Source: Planctomycetota bacterium
GTDB taxonomy: Bacteria; Planctomycetota; UBA1135; UBA2386
Reading direction: 5' to 3'
DNA length: 64,000 bases
Assembly (NCBI GenBank): GCA_014192625.1
Contig: BJHM01000002.1
Location: 62,001 to 126,000, forward strand
In this document: piece after piece, positions 57,256 through 64,000 of the stretch
Layout of the letters: each line of letters begins with the position of its first letter
How positions within the stretch are numbered: the stretch's first letter is position 1
The notes under the pieces: generated by a model
Databases searched by the model: none
The model's input: the letters and a program-made list of their open reading frames with translations, nothing else
What the model was told of the DNA's origin: nothing
Program-made: the position numbers and the translations under genes

Positions 57256-59346
57256 GTGAAGAGGATGCTAATCAACGCCATCGATCCGGAAGAGAGCCGG
57301 ATCGCAGTGGTGGAGGATGGCGTGCTGCAAGAGCTGCACGTCGAGTTGGCGAACCGGGAGGCTTATCTCGGTAACGTCTACAAGGCCAAAGTCATCAACA
57401 TCGAGCCGAGCATCGGCGCCGCCTTCGTAAGTTTCGGCGGCCGAGTGAACGGCTTCTTGCACGTGAGTGACGTGCTGCCGGCTTATGGCCGCCCAGAGTT
57501 CATGCTCGATGACGTGATCGAGGGCCGTGCTCGCGTCAATGTGGACGATGGTCCAGAATCGATGCAGCAGGCGCTCGCCGATGACGACGATGAGGATGGT
57601 GGTGGTGCGCCAATGCCTGCTAAGGATGGCGGCGCAAACGCCACTCGAGAAATCGCGGAGTCGATGGAGCCTGCTCACGATCAAGTGGAGCAGGTTACAC
57701 ATGCTGACATTGCGCCGCTCGAGATTGGCGCCGAGCCCATCAGTCATGGTAATGGCGAGCACGGTGATTCGTTTGGCGCGTTGCCCGAAGGCGGGCACGA
57801 CGAGCATCACGAGGATCGTCCGCATGGCCATAACGATGACCTGCACGACGCGCATGAGGCCGAGCACGATCGCGATCGTGGCGAGGCGGAAGTTGACATG
57901 CAGGGCACGGATCACCCGACTGGCGACGAGGCGGCCGCGCATTCGGAAGGCGCTGGCTCGGCGTTATCGGCGGAGCAATCCATGGTGCCCTCCGCGGTGC
58001 CAGTTGTTGCCCAGCAGAGCCGCCGCGATCGCGAGCAAGTTCGCCGCGATCGCTTCCAGAACAAGGCGCGCCGGGCTCGCCCGACGATTGACCAATTGCT
58101 CAGGAAGGGGCAGGAAGTCGTCGTGCAGATCACCAAGGAAGGCATTGGCACCAAGGGCCCAACGCTAACGACCTACGTGTCGATGCCGGGCCGCTGCCTC
58201 GTGGTGATGCCGAGTCTGCCGAAGTGCGGCGTCTCGCGGAAAATCGAAGACGTCAAGGAGCGCAAGCGCCTGAAGCGCATCGTACGCGAACTGGACGAGA
58301 CTGGTCATGGTGGCATCGGCTTTATCGTCCGCACTGCTGGCATCAACAAAACGCTCGCGGACCTGCAGCGCGACCGCGACTACTTGAAGAAGATTTGGGA
58401 GATGGTCGCGCAGCGCTTGAAGGTGACGCGTGCGCCAGCGTTGCTCTACCAAGAGTCGGACTTGGTGCTGAAGGCGATGCGCGATCTGTTTACGCCTGAC
58501 ATCGCCGAAGTGGTGGTGGATAGCGAAGACGTTTACCTGCGCATCAAGGACTTCGCTGACAAGCTGATGCCGCACATGTCGGAGCGGATCCGTCGTCACG
58601 AATTGACGACGCCGCTGTTCCACAGCTTTGGCATCGAGAAGGATGTTGAGGCCCTCTACCAGGCAAAGATCGATCTGCCGAACGGTGCCTCGATCGTCAT
58701 CGACCAGACCGAAGCGCTGGTTGCCATCGACGTCAATTCGGGCAAGTTCAAGCCGGGCTCGGACCTCGACGAGACTGCCTACCGGACCAACATGGACTCG
58801 ATCTCGGAGATCGTGCGACAGTTGCGTCTGCGCGACCTTGGCGGCTTGATTATCATCGACTTCATCGATATGGCGCAGGAAAAGCACCGGCGCAACATCG
58901 AGCGGCGGTTGATCGAGGCCCTGCACGGCGATCGAGCGCGCATCAAAGTTGGCCGCATCTCACCGTTTGGCATGTTGGAGATTACGCGTCAGCGAGTGGG
59001 GCCTGGCCTGAAGCGCACCGTGTTCATGCAGTGCACGCATTGCAAGGGCTCTGGCTGGTCGCGCACCGTTCAGAGCAAGTCGCTGCAGGTGTTGCGCGAA
59101 GTTCGCGCGCTGATGAATCTGAAGGGCTATTCGGTCCTACAGGTGTTCACTGCGCCCGGTGTCAACGACTACCTGAGCAACTACAAGCGGCGGCAGATTC
59201 TGGACCTGGAGGAGGCCGTCGGCAAGACGATCACCTTCCGCCCGGAGATGAGCTACCCGATCGATGTGGTCCACTACCGATTCTTGACCGGTGACGGTCA
59301 GGAGGCTCGCGTGGCGATCCCCGCCGGTCTAGATGTGAAGGCCTAA
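57256..59346 (+). CDS. rng: Ribonuclease G/E family endonuclease
   Basis: RNase G/E cuts AU-rich single-stranded RNA in mRNA decay and rRNA processing. The protein has 696 residues. The S1 domain begins near residue 35 (AYLGNVYKAKVINIEPSIGA). It is split by an insert of about 175 residues (95-270) rich in Asp, Glu and His, including HDEHHEDRPHGHNDD near 180. It resumes at GQEVVVQITKEGIGTKGP. The DNase-I-like catalytic part has AIDVNSG and IIIDFIDM with the metal-binding Asp, and the zinc link CTHCKGSG. There is no RNase E degradosome tail. The start is GTG 57256, with AAGGAG six bases upstream. rplU, rpmA and obg follow, a common context. Confidence 0.94.
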   Translation: MKRMLINAIDPEESRIAVVEDGVLQELHVELANREAYLGNVYKAKVINIEPSIGAAFVSFGGRVNGFLHVSDVLPAYGRPEFMLDDVIEGRARVNVDDGPESMQQALADDDDEDGGGAPMPAKDGGANATREIAESMEPAHDQVEQVTHADIAPLEIGAEPISHGNGEHGDSFGALPEGGHDEHHEDRPHGHNDDLHDAHEAEHDRDRGEAEVDMQGTDHPTGDEAAAHSEGAGSALSAEQSMVPSAVPVVAQQSRRDREQVRRDRFQNKARRARPTIDQLLRKGQEVVVQITKEGIGTKGPTLTTYVSMPGRCLVVMPSLPKCGVSRKIEDVKERKRLKRIVRELDETGHGGIGFIVRTAGINKTLADLQRDRDYLKKIWEMVAQRLKVTRAPALLYQESDLVLKAMRDLFTPDIAEVVVDSEDVYLRIKDFADKLMPHMSERIRRHELTTPLFHSFGIEKDVEALYQAKIDLPNGASIVIDQTEALVAIDVNSGKFKPGSDLDETAYRTNMDSISEIVRQLRLRDLGGLIIIDFIDMAQEKHRRNIERRLIEALHGDRARIKVGRISPFGMLEITRQRVGPGLKRTVFMQCTHCKGSGWSRTVQSKSLQVLREVRALMNLKGYSVLQVFTAPGVNDYLSNYKRRQILDLEEAVGKTITFRPEMSYPIDVVHYRFLTGDGQEARVAIPAGLDVKA

Positions 59347-59392
59347 TCAGTAGCGAGAAGAGAGGTGGCGCCACGGTCCTTTGGCCCACCCC

Positions 59393-59420
59393 TTGATTCA
59401 ATGGATCCGATTGCTATCCT
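59393..59420 (+). promoter_or_regulatory. Candidate sigma-70 promoter of rplU-rpmA-obg
   Basis: TTGATT (59393-59398) and TATCCT (59415-59420) are 16 bases apart, about 50 bases before rplU. A GTGGCGCCAC palindrome (59365-59374) lies just upstream and may mark the end of the RNase G transcript. Confidence 0.45.
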
Positions 59421-59472
59421 GCCGCGCCCCTTTCCGGCTGTGTAGACACGCAGCAGAAGCCGAGGAATGTTC

Positions 59473-59790
59473 ATGTTCGCCGTCGTTGACGATCGCAATC
59501 AGCAGTATCGGGTGAAGCCCGGTGACCGCATCCAGATTCACCTCCTTAAAGACCTTGCAGAAGGCGCGAAGCTGACCTTCGACAAGATTTGTGTCGTAGG
59601 CGGTGACGGCGAAGGCCGTGTGGGGTCGCCCTACGTCGCCGGTGTTTCCGTCACGGCTACAGTCGTGCGGAACGAAGTGAAGGGCGTCAAGGTCGTGATC
59701 GGCAAGTTCCGCCGGCGCAAAAACAGTCGCCGCAGAACGGGCTTCCGCGCGCGATACACCGAAATCCAGATCGAAACGATCAACGCCTAA
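59473..59790 (+). CDS. rplU: Ribosomal protein L21
   Basis: L21 binds 23S rRNA with L20. The 105-residue protein has MFAVVDDRNQQYRVKPGDRI at the start and GKFRRRKNSRRRTGFRARYTEI near the end. ATG 59473 is chosen because GAGGA lies six bases upstream; ATG 59467 would abut that site. rpmA follows after 17 bases. Confidence 0.95.
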   Translation: MFAVVDDRNQQYRVKPGDRIQIHLLKDLAEGAKLTFDKICVVGGDGEGRVGSPYVAGVSVTATVVRNEVKGVKVVIGKFRRRKNSRRRTGFRARYTEIQIETINA

Positions 59791-59807
59791 GGAAATAGGA
59801 GCAAGAC

Positions 59808-60071
59808 ATGGCTCACAAGAAGGGGCAAGGTTCGACCACCAACGGTCGTGACAGCAACCCGCAATACCGTGGCGTGAAGGCCTACGGTGGTCAAAAAGTG
59901 ACCGCCGGCACGATCATCGTGCGACAGGTCGGCTCGCGTTTCCGCGCTGGGCGCAATGTGCGCTTGGCTTCTGACTTCACGCTGTTCGCGATTGCCGCGG
60001 GCGTGGTTCGCTTCCAAGGCAACGGCAAGGTCCACGTGGATCCGCAAGCCGAGCCGACGAGCGCAACCTAA
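59808..60071 (+). CDS. rpmA: Ribosomal protein L27
   Basis: L27 reaches the peptidyl-transferase centre with its N-terminal tail. At 87 residues it is normal: [20 protein letters not shown] at the start, then [19 protein letters not shown]. No cleaved Firmicute-type N-terminal extension is present. It lies between rplU and obg in the standard order. AGGAGC precedes the start. Confidence 0.97.
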   Translation: MAHKKGQGSTTNGRDSNPQYRGVKAYGGQKVTAGTIIVRQVGSRFRAGRNVRLASDFTLFAIAAGVVRFQGNGKVHVDPQAEPTSAT

Positions 60072-60121
60072 AGCACGAGCACCTAACTCGCGGCGCGCTA
60101 CAGCGCCGCTGACCGCATACC

Positions 60122-61132
60122 ATGTTCGTCGACGAAATCGAGTTCACGGTTCGTGGTGGTAAGGGTGGCAGTGGTTGTGTGTCGTTTCTGCGCGAAAAGT
60201 TTGCCATGCGCGGCGGTCCCAACGGTGGCGACGGCGGCGATGGCGGCGACTTGGTGATCCTGCCGACGACTCACTGCAACACGCTGTTTCACCTCACGGG
60301 CCGCACGCTGTTCGCGGCACCCAATGGCGAGCAAGGTTACGCCAAGAAGTGTGGCGGCAAGAACGCCGAAGACCTGGCCATCGAAGTTCCAGAGGGAACG
60401 ATTGTCTACGACGCGGAGCGTGGCAATGTGCTGAAGGACTTGGCCAAGGCGAACGAGTCGTTCATCGTGGCGCGCGGTGGCCTTGGTGGGCGAGGTAACA
60501 GTCACTTTGCTACGGCTACGCATCGTTCGCCGCGCGAGTCAGAGCCCGGTCAGGATGGCGAAGTCCGACGCGTGCGGTTGAGCCTCAAGCTGATCGCGGA
60601 TGTTGGTTTGCTTGGTCTGCCCAATGCCGGCAAGTCCACGTTGCTCAGCAAGCTCACGCGCGCTCGGCCCAAGATTGCGGACTACCCGTTCACCACGCTT
60701 GAGCCGATGCTGGGCATTGCGCAGGGGATGGGCGATAGCACCTTTGTGATCGCAGACATCCCTGGACTGATTGCTGGTGCGCACCTTGGCAAGGGGCTCG
60801 GCGACAAGTTCCTGAAACATGTCGAGCGCACGCGCCTGCTGCTTCACCTGGTCGATTGCGGTGACTTGGCGCTGCAAACGCCAGCCGAGGCCCGCACGAT
60901 CATTCGCGCCGAGCTCGAAGGCTATTCGCAAGAGCTTGCCAAGCGGCCGCAGTTGATCGTCGCTACCAAAGTCGAAGACGAGGTTTCTGCGGCACGTGCT
61001 GCGGAGTTGGAGCAGCAAAGCGGCGAGTCGGTGATTCGTATCTCCAGTGCGACGGGCAATGGCTTGCGTGATTTGATCATCGCCGTGAGCCAGTTTCTCT
61101 TGGTCGCGCGCGCTACTCCCAATCGCGACTGA
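60122..61132 (+). CDS. obg: GTPase Obg/CgtA
   Basis: Obg is an essential GTPase in 50S assembly and stress control. The 336-residue protein has the glycine-rich Obg domain (GGKGGSGCV, GGPNGGDGGDGGDLV) and the G domain with GLPNAGKST (165-173), DIPGLI (212-217) and a changed G4: TKVED (282-286), where NKxD is usual. It lacks the C-terminal OCT domain. It follows rpmA by 50 bases and is followed by a terminator. Confidence 0.96.
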   Translation: MFVDEIEFTVRGGKGGSGCVSFLREKFAMRGGPNGGDGGDGGDLVILPTTHCNTLFHLTGRTLFAAPNGEQGYAKKCGGKNAEDLAIEVPEGTIVYDAERGNVLKDLAKANESFIVARGGLGGRGNSHFATATHRSPRESEPGQDGEVRRVRLSLKLIADVGLLGLPNAGKSTLLSKLTRARPKIADYPFTTLEPMLGIAQGMGDSTFVIADIPGLIAGAHLGKGLGDKFLKHVERTRLLLHLVDCGDLALQTPAEARTIIRAELEGYSQELAKRPQLIVATKVEDEVSAARAAELEQQSGESVIRISSATGNGLRDLIIAVSQFLLVARATPNRD

Positions 61133-61155
61133 GCTAAGCAGCGCGCGAACGGTGC

Positions 61156-61175
61156 TCGAGCACTGCTCGATTTTT
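61156..61175 (+). terminator. Rho-independent terminator after obg
   Basis: TCGAG and CTCGA pair around CACTG, followed directly by TTTTT. It lies about 24 bases after the obg stop and separates obg from the PilT-type gene. Confidence 0.5.
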
Positions 61176-61278
61176 CCGCATCGCGCAGAATGGCAGCAAC
61201 TGCCGCTGGTATCGGCTGAGAAAAAACGGTCCGGTGAGAACGTGGGTCCTGCCGATAACCAAGCCGGAGGTTCGCCCA

Positions 61279-62430
61279 ATGTTGCCCACTGAGAATGAAA
61301 ATCTGGATCCGTCACATTCCGCATCTGTCGCCCAGCCAAAGCTAGGTGATTTCTTACGCATGATGATCAAGGAGGGGGCCTCCGATCTCATCCTGAAGAC
61401 CGGCGGTTGTCCTGCGATTCGTGTCGCTGGTCAGATCCGGTTTGTTGGCGACACCCCGCTTTCTTCCGAGCTGACTCGGTCGTGGCTTGAAGAGATTCTC
61501 ACGGATCGCACCAAGGACGAGTTCCGCCTGAACGGAGCTACGGACTTGGCTGTCGAGATGGCTGATGTCGGTCGCTTCCGCTGCAATGCATTCCATCAGT
61601 GCGGTGAGGTGGGCTTCGTGTTTCGTGCGATCAAGAAAGATATCCCATCGTTCAAAGACCTGAACCTGCCGGTCGAACCGCTGAAGCGCTTGGCATCGAT
61701 GAAGCGCGGCCTCGTGCTCGCTACCGGCGTTGCGGGTTCGGGCAAGTCGACGACCCTCGCGGCGATGCTAGAATATGTGAACCGCACGATGCAGAAACAC
61801 ATTGTGACCATTGAGGATCCAATCGAGTTCCGCTTCGAAGACAAGCGGTCGATGATCAACCAACGCGAGATCGGTGTCGACGTGATGAGCTTTGATAGCG
61901 CGCTGCGCCAAGCCGTGCGTCAATCGCCGGACGTCATCTTGATCGGCGAAATGCGAGATGCTGAGACGGTCGGCGCTGCGATCGCCGCTGCCGAAACCGG
62001 TCACTTGGTGTTCTCCACTTTGCACACGGTCAATGCCGTTCAGACCGTGGAGCGCATCATCACGTTCTTCCCGCCGCATCAGCACGAACTCGTGCGCCTG
62101 CAGCTAGCGCTCAATCTCGCTGGCGTAGTCTCGATGCGCTTGATCAAGAACAAGGACGGCTCGTCACAGGTTCCGGCGGTAGAATTGTTGATCAATACGC
62201 CGACGGTCCGCGAGCTCCTTGAGCAAGGTCAGACCCGGATGTTGCCTAAGGCGCTGGCAGAGGGCGGCTATTACGGCACCATGACTTTCAACCAGTCGCT
62301 GATCCGCCTGTTCCAGGCCGGCAACATCAGTCTCGAAGATGCATTGATCGCGTCCGACAATCCGGATGAGTTGAAGATGCAGATGCGCGGAATTACGCAG
62401 GGCAGCCTGACGCGTCCATCTGCCAGCTGA
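61279..62430 (+). CDS. pilT: PilT/PilU-type retraction ATPase
   Basis: PilT powers type IV pilus retraction as a cytoplasmic hexamer. It has 383 residues with the N-terminal domain (LGDFLRMMIKEGASDLILKTG), Walker A GVAGSGKST (150-158), the Asp box TIEDPIEF, Walker B VILIGEMRDAETV, and the His box GHLVFSTLHTVNA. The C-terminal AIRNLIRE motif of classical PilT is not evident, so PilU-like is possible. ATG 61279 is chosen for GGAGG eight bases upstream. The other pil genes in this window lie 5-10 kb upstream. Confidence 0.92.
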   Translation: MLPTENENLDPSHSASVAQPKLGDFLRMMIKEGASDLILKTGGCPAIRVAGQIRFVGDTPLSSELTRSWLEEILTDRTKDEFRLNGATDLAVEMADVGRFRCNAFHQCGEVGFVFRAIKKDIPSFKDLNLPVEPLKRLASMKRGLVLATGVAGSGKSTTLAAMLEYVNRTMQKHIVTIEDPIEFRFEDKRSMINQREIGVDVMSFDSALRQAVRQSPDVILIGEMRDAETVGAAIAAAETGHLVFSTLHTVNAVQTVERIITFFPPHQHELVRLQLALNLAGVVSMRLIKNKDGSSQVPAVELLINTPTVRELLEQGQTRMLPKALAEGGYYGTMTFNQSLIRLFQAGNISLEDALIASDNPDELKMQMRGITQGSLTRPSAS

Positions 62431-62610
62431 TTTTTGAAGTGTAACCTGCCAGCTTTTGGCCTTCGATTCGAGCCCAGGTTGGTGCGCCGGGAAGATTGCT
62501 TGCCGGTGCGCGTCTCAGTAGTAACTCGGCTCTGCTCTATCCGAGATTGATTCGGCCGACGAGAAGGCTGGTCTTCTGAGTCATCAGAGCGCTAGACTCC
62601 CGCTCCTGCG

Positions 62611-63927
62611 ATGAAGCTACCGGTCAACGCAATCCTGTATCTCGCCTCCGTCGGATTACTCGGCGTTGCTGCCCTTACGTTTTCACAAACGTTTCCTGAG
62701 CAGAGCCAAGCGGCCCGCGACAAACGGCATAACCGAGGCATCAACGAGGCGCGTGACCTGTTGGCGAAAGCCAAGAGTCAGGGATCTCGCGCAGAGCGGC
62801 TTTGGAACTACGACAACCCGTGGTGGAAAGATCAGTTTCTCGCGCCGGAGATTTTCGGCAGAGAAAAGGCCGTCGAGAAGCCGCCCGAGGACCCGCAAGC
62901 GATTGCCGCTGCCGAAGCCGCAACGAAGGTGAAGATTGAAACCCTCTTCGAATTGGAGGCGGTGGTCTACGACCCGGGCCAAGGCAAGGGGGATCTCTCG
63001 CACGTGATCTTGCGCTACAAAGATGGCCTGCAGGTCAATCCGCCAGATTGGTATGTTCGTGAGAATCGTCCCGCTGGCAGTGCCGTGGCGCCAGGCGACA
63101 GCGTGGGTGGCGCTCCGGCTGCTCAAGGCAACCGAGGTAACCGCGGTAACCCTAACCAGGGCGGTGGTCGTTTGGGTCGCGGCGGCAGCAATCCTGCCAA
63201 CCCGGGTGCCGCGACTTCGATGCCGACCACAACAGCCGGCAGCCAGTATCTACAGCGTGTCTGGGTGGCTGGCGACGGGGCCAAGCACTTCGACAACAAA
63301 CTTTGGGAACCCTTCAACGACATCCGGCTGGTGCGAGTGTCATCCGATGCGCGCTCGGCGTTCTTCATCCGAATTGCACCACCTGCAAAGGCCGGTGAGC
63401 CAGCAGAGGTGCCGACGGAAGTCGAGGTGTTCAAGCGTTCGATAGAGATGACGAATGAAGATGCGGCGGCCCTTGCGAAAGTTTTGCGTTCTGGCAGTCC
63501 AGATCGACTGAATAGCGGCAATGTGAAAGCGGTGGCCGCCGCTGCAGGCGGGATTTGGACCGACGACCCATCGGGAGAGACCAAGAAAATCGATGGTCGG
63601 TTCAATATCGGTCGCAAAGATGAAACGCTGTTCCGTGAGAACCCGGAAGTGCTGATGGAGCGGGTCAACGCGGAAACCTACGTCAGCAAAACGGGTGGCA
63701 ACTTGCGCGGGGTCGTGCTGAAGAACGTGGATCCAACTCTTGCTAGCCGATTTGGTGTGCAAGCGGGAGAGGTCATCATCGCGGTCAATGGCGAGCGCGT
63801 TGAAACCAAGGCCGATGCCGTTGCGACTGGCAAGCGTCAATACAATCGCGGCACGCGTAGCTTCGTCGTCAAGTTTCTCTCCAACGGCCAAGAACTCGAG
63901 CGCATCTACCAGACGCCCGATCGCTGA
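62611..63927 (+). CDS. GspC/PilP-like inner-membrane protein with PDZ domain
   Basis: This 438-residue protein has one N-terminal membrane segment (7-26), a linker, a beta domain (about 105-280) broken by a Gly/Asn/Arg-rich stretch (168-200), and a C-terminal PDZ domain (about 355-430, with GVVLKNVDPTLASRFGVQAGEVIIAVNGERV). This layout is typical of GspC in type II secretion, which links the inner-membrane platform to the secretin. No gsp genes are in the window, but a PilT-type ATPase lies just upstream. So it may serve the type IV pilus or a related machine. The exact family is unresolved. Confidence 0.7.
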   Translation: MKLPVNAILYLASVGLLGVAALTFSQTFPEQSQAARDKRHNRGINEARDLLAKAKSQGSRAERLWNYDNPWWKDQFLAPEIFGREKAVEKPPEDPQAIAAAEAATKVKIETLFELEAVVYDPGQGKGDLSHVILRYKDGLQVNPPDWYVRENRPAGSAVAPGDSVGGAPAAQGNRGNRGNPNQGGGRLGRGGSNPANPGAATSMPTTTAGSQYLQRVWVAGDGAKHFDNKLWEPFNDIRLVRVSSDARSAFFIRIAPPAKAGEPAEVPTEVEVFKRSIEMTNEDAAALAKVLRSGSPDRLNSGNVKAVAAAAGGIWTDDPSGETKKIDGRFNIGRKDETLFRENPEVLMERVNAETYVSKTGGNLRGVVLKNVDPTLASRFGVQAGEVIIAVNGERVETKADAVATGKRQYNRGTRSFVVKFLSNGQELERIYQTPDR

Positions 63928-63940
63928 GGGCAAGGCGATC

Positions 63941-64000
63941 GTGGACACATCGGTCCTCACGCTCGATCGCGGCAATACCACTCTTGACGTGATGCTGCAT
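63941..64000 (+). CDS. Possible type III pantothenate kinase (3' end cut by window)
   Basis: From GTG 63941 the frame reads MDTSVLTLDRGNTTLDVMLH and continues past the window. The DxGNT-like motif at residues 9-13 resembles the first ATP-binding motif of type III pantothenate kinases (CoaX), which make 4'-phosphopantothenate for coenzyme A. GAGGGCAAGG lies upstream. Twenty codons are too few for a firm call. Confidence 0.4.
   Translation, partial: MDTSVLTLDRGNTTLDVMLH

Noticed and set aside
56918-57259. 113-codon frame whose stop overlaps the RNase G start
   Set aside because: The overlap (GTGA) is suggestive, but it starts with TTG, has no recognisable domain and lies in a region with RNA hairpins; more likely leader sequence.
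56157-57281. 374-codon open frame on the minus strand opposite pilQ and the RNase G leader
   Set aside because: It lies antisense to the clear secretin gene, shows no family motif, and arises from the GC-rich codon pattern of pilQ.

Overview
This 64 kb window is a dense, housekeeping-rich stretch of bacterial chromosome. It most likely comes from a member of the Planctomycetota or a close relative. The main clue is EF-Tu: its switch I has a GGTVRD-type sequence in place of the usual PEEKARG, which I recall from planctomycete EF-Tu proteins. Other clues are weaker: many genes lack a clear Shine-Dalgarno site, the L2 loop is unusual (SHPMGGGEG), and a serine-palmitoyltransferase-like gene sits beside a reductase. 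This assignment is an inference; no rRNA gene is present to confirm it.

Layout. 1-2407: the end of mutS2, a stand-alone receiver protein and aroC. 2471-4453: tRNA-Thr(UGU), tRNA-Tyr, tRNA-Gly, tRNA-Thr(GGU), tuf and tRNA-Trp, the same gene order as the E. coli thrU-tyrU-glyT-thrT-tufB cluster. 4503-16924: secE-nusG-rplKAJL-rpoBC-rpsL-rpsG. 17053-19050: a divergent EF-G-like GTPase, cut off from rpsG by a strong terminator. 19062-33129: the S10/spc/alpha ribosomal-protein superoperon with its own promoter. It lacks rplC (L3), rpmD (L30), map and infA. 33200-40624: dnaE, a serine-palmitoyltransferase-like enzyme, a divergent extended SDR, an N-acylornithine-carbamoyltransferase-like enzyme and tadA. 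40722-44603: tRNA-Ser, a short tandem repeat, SRP RNA, a second tRNA-Ser, dnaX, ybaB and recR. 44603-51329: hrpB, then an rpoN cluster with a small membrane protein, truA, hpf, ptsN and HPr. 51537-56732: pilM, pilN, a long pilO with a PilP-like tail, and the pilQ secretin. 57256-61132: RNase G/E, rplU, rpmA and obg. 61279 to the end: a PilT-type ATPase, a GspC-like PDZ protein and the first 20 codons of a possible pantothenate kinase gene.

How the genes work together. About half the window makes the translation and transcription machinery: RNA polymerase alpha, beta and beta-prime, sigma-54, NusG, about 30 ribosomal proteins, EF-Tu, an EF-G-like factor and seven tRNAs. It also carries protein export (SecE, SecY, SRP RNA), replication and repair (DnaE, DnaX, RecR, MutS2) and a type IV pilus inner-membrane platform with its secretin and ATPase. 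The PTS-like pair (PtsN, HPr) lies in the usual sigma-54 neighbourhood.

I found no mobile element, prophage, CRISPR array, toxin-antitoxin or defence system, and no clear new system. The best leads are local departures from conserved patterns: the missing L3 gene, the divergent EF-G, the Asp-to-Ala change in the EF-Tu P-loop, the PilO-PilP-like fusion, the His/acid-rich insert in RNase G with a possible long mRNA leader, and the candidate sphingolipid gene pair.
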